From Polaribacter pectinis (GTDB lineage: Bacteria > Bacteroidota > Bacteroidia > Flavobacteriales > Flavobacteriaceae), in contig NZ_CP060695.1 in the NCBI RefSeq assembly GCF_014352875.1, forward strand, positions 3,007,501 to 3,071,500: a stretch of DNA of 64,000 nt, read 5' to 3'. Position 1 is the first letter of the stretch. Each line of letters begins with the position of its first letter. The translations under genes and the position numbers were made by a program. The notes under the pieces were generated by a model, which made no database searches, had not been told where the DNA came from, and saw nothing but the letters and a program-made list of their open reading frames with translations. Positions 44,186 to 52,726 of this stretch are shown piece after piece.

Positions 44186-46558
44186 TTAATTACCGGCGTT
44201 AATTCTATTTTCTTCATCGTTATTAGAATTTCTCTTCGATTTTTTCTTTCCAAATTGAGAACCAAAACTGTACACTAATCTCAATTGAATATTTTGTCTG
44301 GAACCATTACTTTCTACTTGTGCAGTTCCATTTCCATAATCTATGTTACCAACAAAACCTCTATTTAACATTTTATTGAAGCCTAAATTTACTTTTAATT
44401 TATCATCTAAAAACTTCTTTCCGAAAGAAAAATCTAATTCTGCCAACCAATCTACTTCAATCTGACCTTCTAAAGCGCCTGTTCCGTAATTTCCACTCAA
44501 CTCAAAATTAACATCCCAAGGTAATTGATAACTTGCTTGTATGAACCAAATTAAGTTCCATTTATTTAAATCTACACCATAAGTAGAAGATTGATAATCT
44601 GTATTTGTAACAATAATTCCTGTGTAACCTTCCAAACCTTTTGCAAAATTTACGGGTGCAAACAAGCGAAAGTTCCAATTTGCATTATTTTCTACATTTA
44701 CATCTTGTTGTCTAATTTGTGCTGTTGCATTGTCTTGTTTTATTAATTGAAATAGTACATCATCAGTTTTACTATAACCAACTGTAAAAAAAGGCTGACC
44801 TTCATAAGTTAAATTAAATTGATAGTTATTTGTGTAAGCAGGAGTTAAATTTGGGTTTCCTTCACCAGCTGAAAACGGATCTAAAAACTGTTGAAAAGAA
44901 TTTAAACTACTGTAAGATGGCCTTTGAATTCTGTAACTATAAGAAACACTTGCTCCTAAAACATCAGTAATTTTTCTACTTATTGATGCACTTGGAAAGA
45001 TTTTTTTAATCGGTCTTTTTTGTACTTCAGTTGTTAATGTTCCATTTTTTAAAAAAGTGGATGTTCCATCTGTATTACTGTTTTCATAACGCAATCCACC
45101 AGAAAAAGACCATTTCCCATAGTTTGCATTCACTTTAGAATACAAGGCAAAAATGGTTTCGTCAATTACAAAACGACTACTTAACGAATCAATTTTCTTA
45201 AAACTACCATTTTCATCTTCAAAAGATTGTAAATCGTTGTCTGTTTTTACATCCGCAAAACGAGTTCCAGCACTTACTTTAAAATTGTCGGAAAACGTTT
45301 TTGTATAATCTGCTCTGTAAGTTTTAATGTTATATTTTCCATCTTGTATGTATTTTCTGTCTGTAAAAGCAACTGTACTTCCAGCGATATCATATAAAGT
45401 ATTTGTGTTGTCGTTTGTGAAATCTACATAATTGAAATCGATAACCAATTTATCTGTATCCGTTTTATATTCGTAATATGGGTTTATGTTGAAGTTAGCA
45501 CGATCTCTATCAAAATAATTTTCAGAAAATAATGTGTTTCTTTTATTTGCATCAGAAATAATAGTTTCACTACTAACAGTTCTTGTCGATTTTCTTGTGT
45601 TGTAACGACCTCCAATTCCTATTGAATGATTTTCACTTAAATAATAATCTAAACTACCACGAATTGTAAAATTATCTGGATCATAAGGTTCTCTTGTAAC
45701 TTGGTCGTAAGTTTCAGAACCAACAGTTCTCACTAAAAATAAATCTTCTCTATAAGTTGGTTGTGAGTAATTTACACCTGCCTGCCAATTTAATTTGTTC
45801 TTATAACTCGCAATAGAAACACCTGAACCCCACTCGAAACCTTCATCTTCTCCAACCCAAGTATTTACACTTCCATGAGTTCCTAATTTTACATTTTTCT
45901 TTAAAATTATGTTGATAATCGCTCCAGAACCAGAAGCTTGGTATTCTGCACCAGGTTGTTCTACCAACTCAATTTTTGCAATATTATCCGCAGGAAAATC
46001 TCTTAATAAAGTATCAACATCCATATATTCTGTTGTTTTTCCGTTAATAAGAATCGTAATTCCGCCTTTTCCAGCAATTGAAATTCCGTTATTAGTAACC
46101 AAAACACCAGGAATTTTACGCATAACATCTTGCAAGTTAGAATTAATCATTTCCGATTTTTCTAAATCTACAATCAGTTTTTCTGCTGTTTGTCTTATTA
46201 CCGGTCGTTTACTTTTTATAACAACTTCATTTAAAGTTTGGCTTTCTTCTTTTAAAGTTATGTTGAAGGTCTTGTTAGAATTCAACTCAAATACAGTAAT
46301 TTTTTGAGTTTCGAAACCCAACATAGAAATTTCAATTTTATACTTTCCTGAAGCTATTTTATCAAAATTATAAGTTCCATTATCAGCTGAAACAGTTCCT
46401 TTCGGATTTGCTTCTTCGCCAATTTTAAACAAAACAATATTAGCAAAAGGTAAAGGTAGATTCTGTTCGTCAACAATTTTACCTGAAATAGAATGTTGAG
46501 CAATGGTTGCGAAAATTCCGAAGAATAAAATAAAAAGTGTAGTTGTTAAGGTTCTCAT
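44186..46558 (-). CDS. TonB-dependent receptor-like outer-membrane barrel protein
   Basis: A 790-residue outer-membrane protein. A signal peptide (ending FATIAQ) is followed by a carboxypeptidase-like regulatory domain (about 22-105, ISGKIVDEQNLPLPFANIVL), a plug domain (about 115-225, NLQDVMRKIPGVLV and INIILKKN) and a C-terminal barrel of the OMP_b-brl_3 type that ends LRLVYSFGSQFGKKKSKR. The Lys/Arg/Asn-rich tail after the last strand is unusual for a barrel. The substrate is unknown. It is the first gene of an operon with a LytS/LytT-type system, and a terminator-like hairpin lies in its leader. Confidence 0.9.
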   Translation of the reverse strand: MRTLTTTLFILFFGIFATIAQHSISGKIVDEQNLPLPFANIVLFKIGEEANPKGTVSADNGTYNFDKIASGKYKIEISMLGFETQKITVFELNSNKTFNITLKEESQTLNEVVIKSKRPVIRQTAEKLIVDLEKSEMINSNLQDVMRKIPGVLVTNNGISIAGKGGITILINGKTTEYMDVDTLLRDFPADNIAKIELVEQPGAEYQASGSGAIINIILKKNVKLGTHGSVNTWVGEDEGFEWGSGVSIASYKNKLNWQAGVNYSQPTYREDLFLVRTVGSETYDQVTREPYDPDNFTIRGSLDYYLSENHSIGIGGRYNTRKSTRTVSSETIISDANKRNTLFSENYFDRDRANFNINPYYEYKTDTDKLVIDFNYVDFTNDNTNTLYDIAGSTVAFTDRKYIQDGKYNIKTYRADYTKTFSDNFKVSAGTRFADVKTDNDLQSFEDENGSFKKIDSLSSRFVIDETIFALYSKVNANYGKWSFSGGLRYENSNTDGTSTFLKNGTLTTEVQKRPIKKIFPSASISRKITDVLGASVSYSYRIQRPSYSSLNSFQQFLDPFSAGEGNPNLTPAYTNNYQFNLTYEGQPFFTVGYSKTDDVLFQLIKQDNATAQIRQQDVNVENNANWNFRLFAPVNFAKGLEGYTGIIVTNTDYQSSTYGVDLNKWNLIWFIQASYQLPWDVNFELSGNYGTGALEGQIEVDWLAELDFSFGKKFLDDKLKVNLGFNKMLNRGFVGNIDYGNGTAQVESNGSRQNIQLRLVYSFGSQFGKKKSKRNSNNDEENRINAGN

Positions 46559-46582
46559 TTTGGTTGATTATTAAAAAATTCT

Positions 46583-46604
46583 TCTCAACTTTTTTAAGTT
46601 GAGA
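46583..46604 (-). promoter_or_regulatory. Terminator-like hairpin in the receptor leader
   Basis: TCTCAACTT and AAGTTGAGA form perfect 9-bp arms around TTTT. On the minus strand the hairpin is followed by AGAATTTTTTAA, like an intrinsic terminator, and lies 25 bp before the receptor ATG. The upstream peptidase gene already has its own terminator, so this could be an attenuator. Confidence 0.5.
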
Positions 46605-46615
46605 TTTCTGATAAA

Positions 46616-46643
46616 ATTGTCTTTCCCGTAAAAACGGGAATCT
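46616..46643 (+). repeat. Short hairpin repeat (ATTGTCTTTCCCG family)
   Basis: This element contains TTCCCG and CGGGAA arms around TAAAAA and resembles 16807-16834. It is the better-preserved copy. Confidence 0.5.
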
Positions 46644-46803
46644 AAAAAAGAATTGCTTTTCTTTTTATTACACTGTAAAAGTGCCTATTTTGTTACAAGA
46701 AATAAATAGAAATCTGACGAATTGGGTGAATTTTCGGCTGAACTGTAATTCTATTTCTATAAAACAAAGACGCATAAAATTAGAAAAAGGTTTCCTACAA
46801 CAA

Positions 46804-46833
46804 AAAAATGCTTCGAAAAAATCGAAGCATTTT
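46804..46833 (-). terminator. Terminator of the zinc metallopeptidase gene
   Basis: AAAATGCTTCGA pairs with TCGAAGCATTTT and has a T-run on the minus strand, downstream of the gene ending at 46913. Confidence 0.8.
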
Positions 46834-46912
46834 AAATAAATTTATTTTTCTTTTTAAGAAAATCTACCCAATCCTTAAGAAGATGAGTGAGATACAAAAA
46901 AGGCATGTGGTA

Positions 46913-47611
46913 TTAGTCTCTGTTTCCTAGAACTTGTAATCCCCAATACAAAAGCATTGCTAAAGAACCTAGAGCCGCAACTAAGTAAGTTCTTGCCGCC
47001 CATTTAAGTGCATCTTTAGAACCAGCGTATTCTTCTCTAGTAACCATGTTTTTATCTTGTAACCAAGCTAAAGCTCTGTTACTTGCATCATATTCTACAG
47101 GTAAAGTTACAAAGCTAAAAAGAGTTGCAAGTCCCATAAAAACCAAGCCAGCAATGGCAATGTAGAAACCAACTCCAGAAGCCCCAGAAGCTGCTCCTAA
47201 AACTAAACCTCCAATAACCATCCATTGAGAAAATTTAGAAGTAACACTAACAATTGGTACCAATTGAGAACGCATTGTTAAATAACTATAGGCTTTTGCA
47301 TGTTGTACTGCATGCCCAACTTCGTGTGCTGCAACAGCTGCAGCAGCTGCATTTCTTTGGTTATAAACAGCTTCACTTAAATTTACAGTTTTATCTTTTG
47401 GATTGTAATGATCTGTTAATCTACCAGGAGTAGAAATAACTTTTACATCGAAAATTCCATTATCAGATAACATTTTAGTAGCGATTTCTGCGCCACTCAT
47501 TCCATTTCTTAACTGAATTTGAGAATATTTTTTGAATTTACTCTTCAGTTGATTACTAACTAACCAGCTCACCAAAGAGATTGCACCAATTAAAATATAA
47601 AATCCCATCAT
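46913..47611 (-). CDS. Membrane zinc metallopeptidase (YugP type)
   Basis: A 232-residue membrane protease. An N-terminal transmembrane helix (about 1-18) precedes the zinc site AAHEVGHAVQH (HExxH, about residues 95-103). Two more helix pairs follow at about 135-170 and 205-228, with a conserved TLPVEYDASNRALAWL between them. This is the layout of the YugP/DUF zinc peptidase family, whose substrates are unknown. The gene is monocistronic with its own terminator. Confidence 0.9.
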   Translation of the reverse strand: MMGFYILIGAISLVSWLVSNQLKSKFKKYSQIQLRNGMSGAEIATKMLSDNGIFDVKVISTPGRLTDHYNPKDKTVNLSEAVYNQRNAAAAAVAAHEVGHAVQHAKAYSYLTMRSQLVPIVSVTSKFSQWMVIGGLVLGAASGASGVGFYIAIAGLVFMGLATLFSFVTLPVEYDASNRALAWLQDKNMVTREEYAGSKDALKWAARTYLVAALGSLAMLLYWGLQVLGNRD

Positions 47612-47757
47612 AATTTATAAAGTTTTAAATTGTATATCATTTTTGTTTGATAAATTTACAACATAAAGTATTCCATTTTATTTTTTGAAGTAAGAAAGTT
47701 ACTGTTTTTGCCTTAAAAAGTCAAAATTTAATAGAATATTTAGAATTCAATGACAAA

Positions 47758-48795
47758 ATGACAAACAAACCCAACATACTTATCATATATACTGGTGGAA
47801 CTATTGGTATGATTAAAGACTATAAAACGAATGCTTTAAAAGCTTTTGATTTTAGTCAGATTGTAGATAAAATACCAGAGTTACAGCAATTAGATTGTAT
47901 TATTGAAAGCATTTCTTTTGAAGAAGTGATTGATTCTTCGAATATGAACACACAATATTATATAGATATTGTAGAAATTATTGAAGAAAACTATACAAAA
48001 TTCGATGGTTTTGTAATTCTTACAGGATCAGATACCATGTCTTATATATCTTCTGCAGTCAGTTTTATGTTAGAAAATTTACAAAAACCTATCATTTTTA
48101 CAGGATCTCAATTGCCAATTGGCGATTTAAGAACAGATGCAAAAGAAAACTTAATTACTTCCATAGAAATTGCATCCGCAAGAAAAAACAACGAACCTAT
48201 AATTTCTGAAGTTTGTTTGTATTTTGAATACAAACTATACAGAGCCAATAGAACTACAAAAATTAGTGCAGAACAATTCGAGGCATTTACTTCGATGAAT
48301 TATCCGCCTTTGGCAGAAAGTGGCGTTCATTTAAACTTTAACGAGCATTTAATTCAGAAACCAATAGAGAAAGCCGAAAAGTTAATTGTCAGAAAAAAAT
48401 TAGTAACTGATGTTGTTATTTTGAAGTTGTTTCCAGGAATAACAAAAGCAGTTGTAGAAAGTATTTTGAATATCAAAAACTTAAAAGGAGTAGTTATAGA
48501 AACATATGGTTCTGGAAACGCACCGAATGAAAATTGGTTTTTAGATTTACTTAAAGAAGCAACTTTAAAAGGAATTAAAATTGTAAATGTTACACAATGT
48601 GCTGGAGGCAGTGTTATTTTAGGTCATTATGATACTAGTGTTTCTTTAAAAGAAATAGGTGTAATTAGTGGTGGAGATATCACCACTGAATCTGCTATTG
48701 CCAAGTTAATGTATTTATTAAGTGAAAATTTATCAAATGAAGCATTTAAAAGCTTTTTCGAAACCCCATTAAGAGGAGAAATTTCGAGCATTTAA
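47758..48795 (+). CDS. ansA: Type I L-asparaginase
   Basis: A 345-residue cytoplasmic amidohydrolase that converts asparagine to aspartate and ammonia. Catalytic threonines are in the first signature IIYTGGTIGM (about residues 12-21) and the second VILTGSDTMSYISSAV (about 86-101, with the Thr-Asp pair). LPIGDLRTDAKENL and ETYGSGNAPN complete the fold. No signal peptide is seen, which favours the low-affinity cytoplasmic form. It stands alone. Confidence 0.94.
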   Translation: MTNKPNILIIYTGGTIGMIKDYKTNALKAFDFSQIVDKIPELQQLDCIIESISFEEVIDSSNMNTQYYIDIVEIIEENYTKFDGFVILTGSDTMSYISSAVSFMLENLQKPIIFTGSQLPIGDLRTDAKENLITSIEIASARKNNEPIISEVCLYFEYKLYRANRTTKISAEQFEAFTSMNYPPLAESGVHLNFNEHLIQKPIEKAEKLIVRKKLVTDVVILKLFPGITKAVVESILNIKNLKGVVIETYGSGNAPNENWFLDLLKEATLKGIKIVNVTQCAGGSVILGHYDTSVSLKEIGVISGGDITTESAIAKLMYLLSENLSNEAFKSFFETPLRGEISSI

Positions 48796-49031
48796 AAGGT
48801 GATTTAAATAATAAATAATTGAGAAAAGAATAAAAAACAGTATTTTTACAATAAAATAGATAGAATTCTTTTTAAGAATCAACATTTTTTTTGTTACTTG
48901 GCACTCTCAAAAATAGATAATTAGCACTTGTTGTCTAAAAAAAGAAGTTAAAGTAACAAGTATTTTTGTTTATTTGAATTGAAAATTTATATCTTTAACC
49001 CGTTAACTATTAAAAATTAATTATAACAAAG

Positions 49032-49754
49032 ATGAAAAAAGTAGTAAATGTCTTATCCGTTACAGGATTCATGTTTTTTGGAGCTATTCAATCAACTTTC
49101 GCACAAGAAGCAGCCGAAGAATCAAGAACTTTTCACCAAGAATTAAAACTTCGTTTTATTGAAGGTGACCCAGGATTTATGGGAATTGTATTAGTAGCCT
49201 TAATTTTAGGTTTAGCTATTGCAATTGAAAGAATTATTTATTTAAACATGGCAACAACTAACACTAAAAAGTTAGTAGCAAATGTAGATGATGCCTTAAG
49301 CTCTGGTGGAGTAGAAGCTGCAAAAGAAGTTTGTAGAAATTCTAAAGGACCAGTAGCATCTATCTTTTACCAAGGTTTAGATAGAGTAGATGAAGGAGTT
49401 GATGCAGCTGAAAAAGCAGTAGTTTCTTACGGTGGAGTTCAAATGGGACTTTTAGAGAAGAATGTATCTTGGTTATCTTTATTTATTGCATTAGCACCAA
49501 TGCTTGGTTTCATGGGAACTGTAATTGGTATGATTGATGCTTTTGATAGAATCGCAGTAGCAAATGATATTTCTCCAGCGGTAGTTGCAGGTGGTATTAA
49601 AATTGCATTATTAACAACTGTATTTGGTTTAATTGTAGCAATTATATTACAAATTTTTTATAATTATATCGTTTCTAAAATTGATAGTATTGTAAACAAC
49701 ATGGAAGATTCTTCTATTCAATTAATCGATTTATTAGTAAAATATAAAAAATAA
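49032..49754 (+). CDS. exbB: ExbB/TolQ-type proton channel subunit
   Basis: A 240-residue inner-membrane protein that forms the proton-conducting pentamer powering TonB-type transport. An N-terminal hydrophobic segment (about 1-25) resembles a signal peptide, as in many Bacteroidota ExbB proteins. Three transmembrane helices follow (about 50-70, 148-175 and 188-210). The MotA/TolQ/ExbB signature is clear: LFIALAPMLGFMGTVIGMIDAF and GGIKIALLTTVFGLIVAI. It is the first gene of a four-gene cluster with two ExbD proteins; no TonB gene is nearby. Confidence 0.92.
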   Translation: MKKVVNVLSVTGFMFFGAIQSTFAQEAAEESRTFHQELKLRFIEGDPGFMGIVLVALILGLAIAIERIIYLNMATTNTKKLVANVDDALSSGGVEAAKEVCRNSKGPVASIFYQGLDRVDEGVDAAEKAVVSYGGVQMGLLEKNVSWLSLFIALAPMLGFMGTVIGMIDAFDRIAVANDISPAVVAGGIKIALLTTVFGLIVAIILQIFYNYIVSKIDSIVNNMEDSSIQLIDLLVKYKK

Positions 49755-49762
49755 TAACAATT

Positions 49763-50224
49763 ATGAAAAGTAATAAAATATTAAATATTTTAATTGCGCT
49801 CATTGCTGTTGTTGGAGGTATTCTATTTATTAGAATATTCATGGAAGATGCCGAAATGTTACAAACAGACGGAGATCTTCAAAACAAAGTAATTAGTCCA
49901 ATTATTTATTTTTCTACTTTCTTATTTTATGCTGCTGTTGGTATTGCAATAGTACTTTCTTTATGGAGCATGATAAGAAACCCAGAAAATTTAAAAAAGA
50001 CATTATTAGGATTAGCTGTATTGGGTGTTGTATTAGTATTAGCATACTTCTTTGCAGACAGTGAAGCTGTTCTAGACACACAAGGAAAAGTTATTCCTGG
50101 AGGTGAAGCAGGTACTGCAACCAACAAATGGGTAGGTACTGGAATATGGTATAGTATTGCATTAGGCTTAGTAGCAAGTGCATTCTTTGTATTAGATTTA
50201 GTAAAAGGATTAATAAAATCATAA
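49763..50224 (+). CDS. Small membrane protein in the exbB-exbD cluster
   Basis: A 153-residue protein with four hydrophobic segments (about 7-25, 50-68, 78-96 and 128-150) and no recognised domain. It lies 8 bp after exbB and 4 bp before exbD, so it is surely co-transcribed and likely works with the ExbB-ExbD motor. Proteins of this kind are found between exbB and exbD in Flavobacteriia. Function is unknown. Confidence 0.82.
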   Translation: MKSNKILNILIALIAVVGGILFIRIFMEDAEMLQTDGDLQNKVISPIIYFSTFLFYAAVGIAIVLSLWSMIRNPENLKKTLLGLAVLGVVLVLAYFFADSEAVLDTQGKVIPGGEAGTATNKWVGTGIWYSIALGLVASAFFVLDLVKGLIKS

Positions 50225-50228
50225 AAAA

Positions 50229-50849
50229 ATGGCAAGAAGAGAGAATCCAGAAATTAATGCAGGTTCTATGGCAGATATTGCCTTCTTGTTATTGATCTTC
50301 TTTTTAGTAACAACTACCATGAATGTAGATTCAGGTGTTTCTAAAAAGCTATCTGAAAAACCGCCACCAGATTACGTACCACCAATTATTAAAGAAAAAA
50401 ACATCTTTGAGGTAAATATTAACAGAAATAATGAGCTTTTAGTTGAAGGCGAAAGAATGGAAGTTAAAGATTTAAAAGATGCTGCAATTGCTTTTATAGA
50501 TAATGGTGGAGGTGAAGGAAATGTTGAAGAAGGTGTAAAAACAGGACCTTGTACATATTGTAAAGGTGAAAGAAGCGAAAGTTCTTCAGATCACCCAAAC
50601 AAAGCAATTATTTCTGTACAAAGTGATAGAGGTACTGAATATGGTACTTATTTAACTGTTCAGAATGAGCTTTTAAGAGCTTATTCAGAATTAAGAAATA
50701 GGTTAAGTATGGAAAAGTATAAAATACCTTTTTCTGAACTTGAAGAAGCTTACAAAGATGACAAGGAGAACGAAGCATTAAAGAAAAAAGTAGAAGATAT
50801 CAAAAAAAGTTATCCTCAAATTATTTCTGATGCAGAACCAACAAATTAA
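50229..50849 (+). CDS. exbD: ExbD/TolR-type protein 1, with periplasmic CxxC
   Basis: A 206-residue protein with one N-terminal transmembrane helix (about 12-32) that starts with the functional Asp (INAGSMADIAFLLLIFFLVTT), as in all ExbD/TolR proteins. The periplasmic part is longer than the classical about 140 residues. It contains a CTYC motif (about 113-116, GPCTYCKGER), then NKAIISVQSDRGTEYGTYL and a Lys/Glu-rich helical tail (about 165-206). The CxxC could form a disulfide or bind a metal. It is the third gene of the cluster. Confidence 0.9.
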   Translation: MARRENPEINAGSMADIAFLLLIFFLVTTTMNVDSGVSKKLSEKPPPDYVPPIIKEKNIFEVNINRNNELLVEGERMEVKDLKDAAIAFIDNGGGEGNVEEGVKTGPCTYCKGERSESSSDHPNKAIISVQSDRGTEYGTYLTVQNELLRAYSELRNRLSMEKYKIPFSELEEAYKDDKENEALKKKVEDIKKSYPQIISDAEPTN

Positions 50850-50867
50850 TTTTTAAAGTATAACAAT

Positions 50868-51335
50868 ATGTCTAAATTTAGAAAAAAGAAAAAAGGAATG
50901 CCAGCAGTAAACACTGCAGCTTTACCAGACATTGTTTTTATGTTGTTATTTTTCTTTATGGTAACTACTACCATGAGAGAAACTGATTTAAAAATTGATG
51001 CACCAAGATTACCTTCTGCTTCAGAAGTTAAAAAATTGGAGCACAAAAGCTTGGTAAGTACAATATACGTAGGTAAGGCTAAAGACCCTAAATACGGTAC
51101 TAGTTATAATAGAATTCAGTTAAATGATAAAATCGGTACAGCAGATGATGTACCAGCTTTTATTATGAATGCAAGACTTAAAGTGTCTGAAGCTGAAGTA
51201 CCTTTTATGACAACTTCAATTAAAGCAGATAAAGAATCTAATGTTGGTACTATTACAGATATTAGATTAAAATTAAGAGACGTAAACGCTCTAAAAATTA
51301 GTTATTCTGCTTCCAAAGGAGGTTCAAATAATTAA
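50868..51335 (+). CDS. exbD: ExbD/TolR-type protein 2
   Basis: A 155-residue protein of normal ExbD length. The N-terminal transmembrane helix (about 13-35) carries the conserved Asp (NTAALPDIVFMLLFFFMVTTT), followed by a small periplasmic domain with no cysteines. It differs from the first ExbD in this cluster in length and tail. Two ExbD proteins with one ExbB are known in flavobacteria such as Flavobacterium psychrophilum. Last gene of the cluster, followed by a strong terminator. Confidence 0.9.
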   Translation: MSKFRKKKKGMPAVNTAALPDIVFMLLFFFMVTTTMRETDLKIDAPRLPSASEVKKLEHKSLVSTIYVGKAKDPKYGTSYNRIQLNDKIGTADDVPAFIMNARLKVSEAEVPFMTTSIKADKESNVGTITDIRLKLRDVNALKISYSASKGGSNN

Positions 51336-51353
51336 TTTTACAATAGTATATAT

Positions 51354-51386
51354 AAAGGGTAACTTAATAAGTTACCCTTTTTTTTG
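51354..51386 (+). terminator. Terminator after the exbB-exbD cluster
   Basis: AAAGGGTAACTT pairs with AAGTTACCCTTT around a 3-nt loop and is followed by a run of T. Confidence 0.93.
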
Positions 51387-51454
51387 TGATTATTTTTAGC
51401 ATAAATATTTCTTTGAAATGAAATATTGTATCTTTATACAACGTTTTTAATACT

Positions 51455-52132
51455 ATGAATAAAGCCATTACAACACTTCTTTTATTATTTATTACAATTA
51501 GTGTATTCTCTCAAAGAGAATCTTTAAATCTTGGAGATAGGTATGCAGAAGATCAAATTTATGCTTCAGTTTCTTTTGCTCAATTTGATGATCAACCATC
51601 TATAATTTCTAAAAGTAGTTTTTCATACAGTATTTCTACTGGTTTTATAAAAGACTTTATTCTTAATAAACAAGGAAGTTTTTCTATTGCAGCAGGAGTT
51701 GGTTATGGTTTTGATCTTTTTAATCATAAATTAAAAGTTGAAGAAATAAATAACGCAACTTCATTTAGTAGTGATTTAACTATTAGTGGTAATATATTTA
51801 AATCGCATAATTTGGAGTTTCCCTTAGAAATAAGATGGAGAACATCTACAGCAAATAGATATGATTTTTGGCGAGTTTATGCTGGAATAAAATTTATGTA
51901 CAACTTGTCTAATAAGTTTCAATTTGAAGATAGTAATAATACTTCATTCCAATATTCTAATGTTTCAGCATATAATAACCTTCAATACGGTTTAACCCTT
52001 TCAGCAGGTTATGATGAGTTCAATATTAATATCTTTTATGGTTTAACTCCAATTTTTAATGATGCAACTATTAACGGAGAAACTATAAATACTAAAATAT
52101 TAAAATTCGGATTGATTTTTTATATCTTATAA
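51455..52132 (+). CDS. Outer-membrane beta-barrel protein (PorT-like)
   Basis: A 225-residue exported protein with a signal peptide (MNKAITTLLLLFITISVFSQ) and alternating beta strands with Gly- and aromatic-rich turns (SFSIAAGVGYGFDLF, LEFPLEIRWR, FWRVYAGIKFMYNL), ending LKFGLIFYIL. This is the layout of PorT-family/porin-like barrels of Bacteroidota. Whether it belongs to the T9SS component PorT itself is not clear. Its stop overlaps the stop of the convergent membrane protein gene by 6 bp. Confidence 0.75.
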   Translation: MNKAITTLLLLFITISVFSQRESLNLGDRYAEDQIYASVSFAQFDDQPSIISKSSFSYSISTGFIKDFILNKQGSFSIAAGVGYGFDLFNHKLKVEEINNATSFSSDLTISGNIFKSHNLEFPLEIRWRTSTANRYDFWRVYAGIKFMYNLSNKFQFEDSNNTSFQYSNVSAYNNLQYGLTLSAGYDEFNINIFYGLTPIFNDATINGETINTKILKFGLIFYIL

Positions 52133-52726
52133 AATATAATATAAGATAAAAGGAGATATAAAACCGAATAAAAAGCCAAGATAAACTTCCTTTGGCTTGT
52201 GTGCTTTTAAATGTAATCTGGCACTACCTAATAAACCAGAAAGGATAAATGCTATCACTATTACAATTAAAAAAGATTGTGAATAAATGATTCCTAAAAC
52301 CATAAAAAAACCAATTGAGATACCTATAGAAAGTAAATGTATACTGGCTTTTATTTTAAATGCAAAGAATAAATAAATAAAAACTAAACCTAACGAAGTA
52401 GCATAAAATAATAGACCTAAATCTCTTAAATTTGGAATGCCTTGCAATGTGTTTCCTAACAAATAGAATAAAACAATCATTACAATTATTGGAATCTTTC
52501 TTTCTGAAATGCTCTCTGCTTTAAAAGATTTTATCAATTTAAGTTTCTTAAATAATATTAAAACAAAAAGGGGAATTAAATAAGTAGTTACAAAAATTAA
52601 CCCAAGAATTGCTAGCTTTTGATTACTTCCAAAACTATTCTGAATCAATAAAAAATACAACATTACCCCAATTGTTGGAATTACTATTGGATGTAATATT
52701 ACAGATATGAATTTGTGAAATTTCAC
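52127..52726 (-). CDS. PAP2-like membrane protein
   Basis: A 199-residue inner-membrane protein with six hydrophobic helices. The C-terminal SGLLGSARLHLKAHKPKEVYLGFLFG resembles the last PAP2 motif (SRxxxxxHxxxDV), with Arg and His present and Glu in place of Asp. The first two PAP2 motifs are not clear, so phosphatase activity is doubtful. Its start shares one base with the end of rpoN (52726), so it is co-transcribed with rpoN and asnS. Confidence 0.68.
   Translation of the reverse strand: MKFHKFISVILHPIVIPTIGVMLYFLLIQNSFGSNQKLAILGLIFVTTYLIPLFVLILFKKLKLIKSFKAESISERKIPIIVMIVLFYLLGNTLQGIPNLRDLGLLFYATSLGLVFIYLFFAFKIKASIHLLSIGISIGFFMVLGIIYSQSFLIVIVIAFILSGLLGSARLHLKAHKPKEVYLGFLFGFISPFILYYIL

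Larger units (their letters stand above)
46559..46912. other. Intergenic region upstream of the receptor operon
   Basis: This 354-bp gap holds a 9-bp-arm hairpin (46583-46604), a short hairpin repeat (46616-46643) and the terminator of the peptidase gene (46804-46833). I found no convincing reading frame and no exact TAnnTTTG box for the receptor gene. Confidence 0.65.

Noticed and set aside
48796..49031. Small RNA or tRNA gene in the gap before exbB
   Set aside because: No cloverleaf, terminator or conserved element could be recognised; only AT-rich sequence with a weak promoter-like TATCTTTA.
52123..52148. Terminator at TATCTTAT...ATAAGATA between convergent genes
   Set aside because: The arms pair, but neither side has a T-run and the loop is long; too weak to call.
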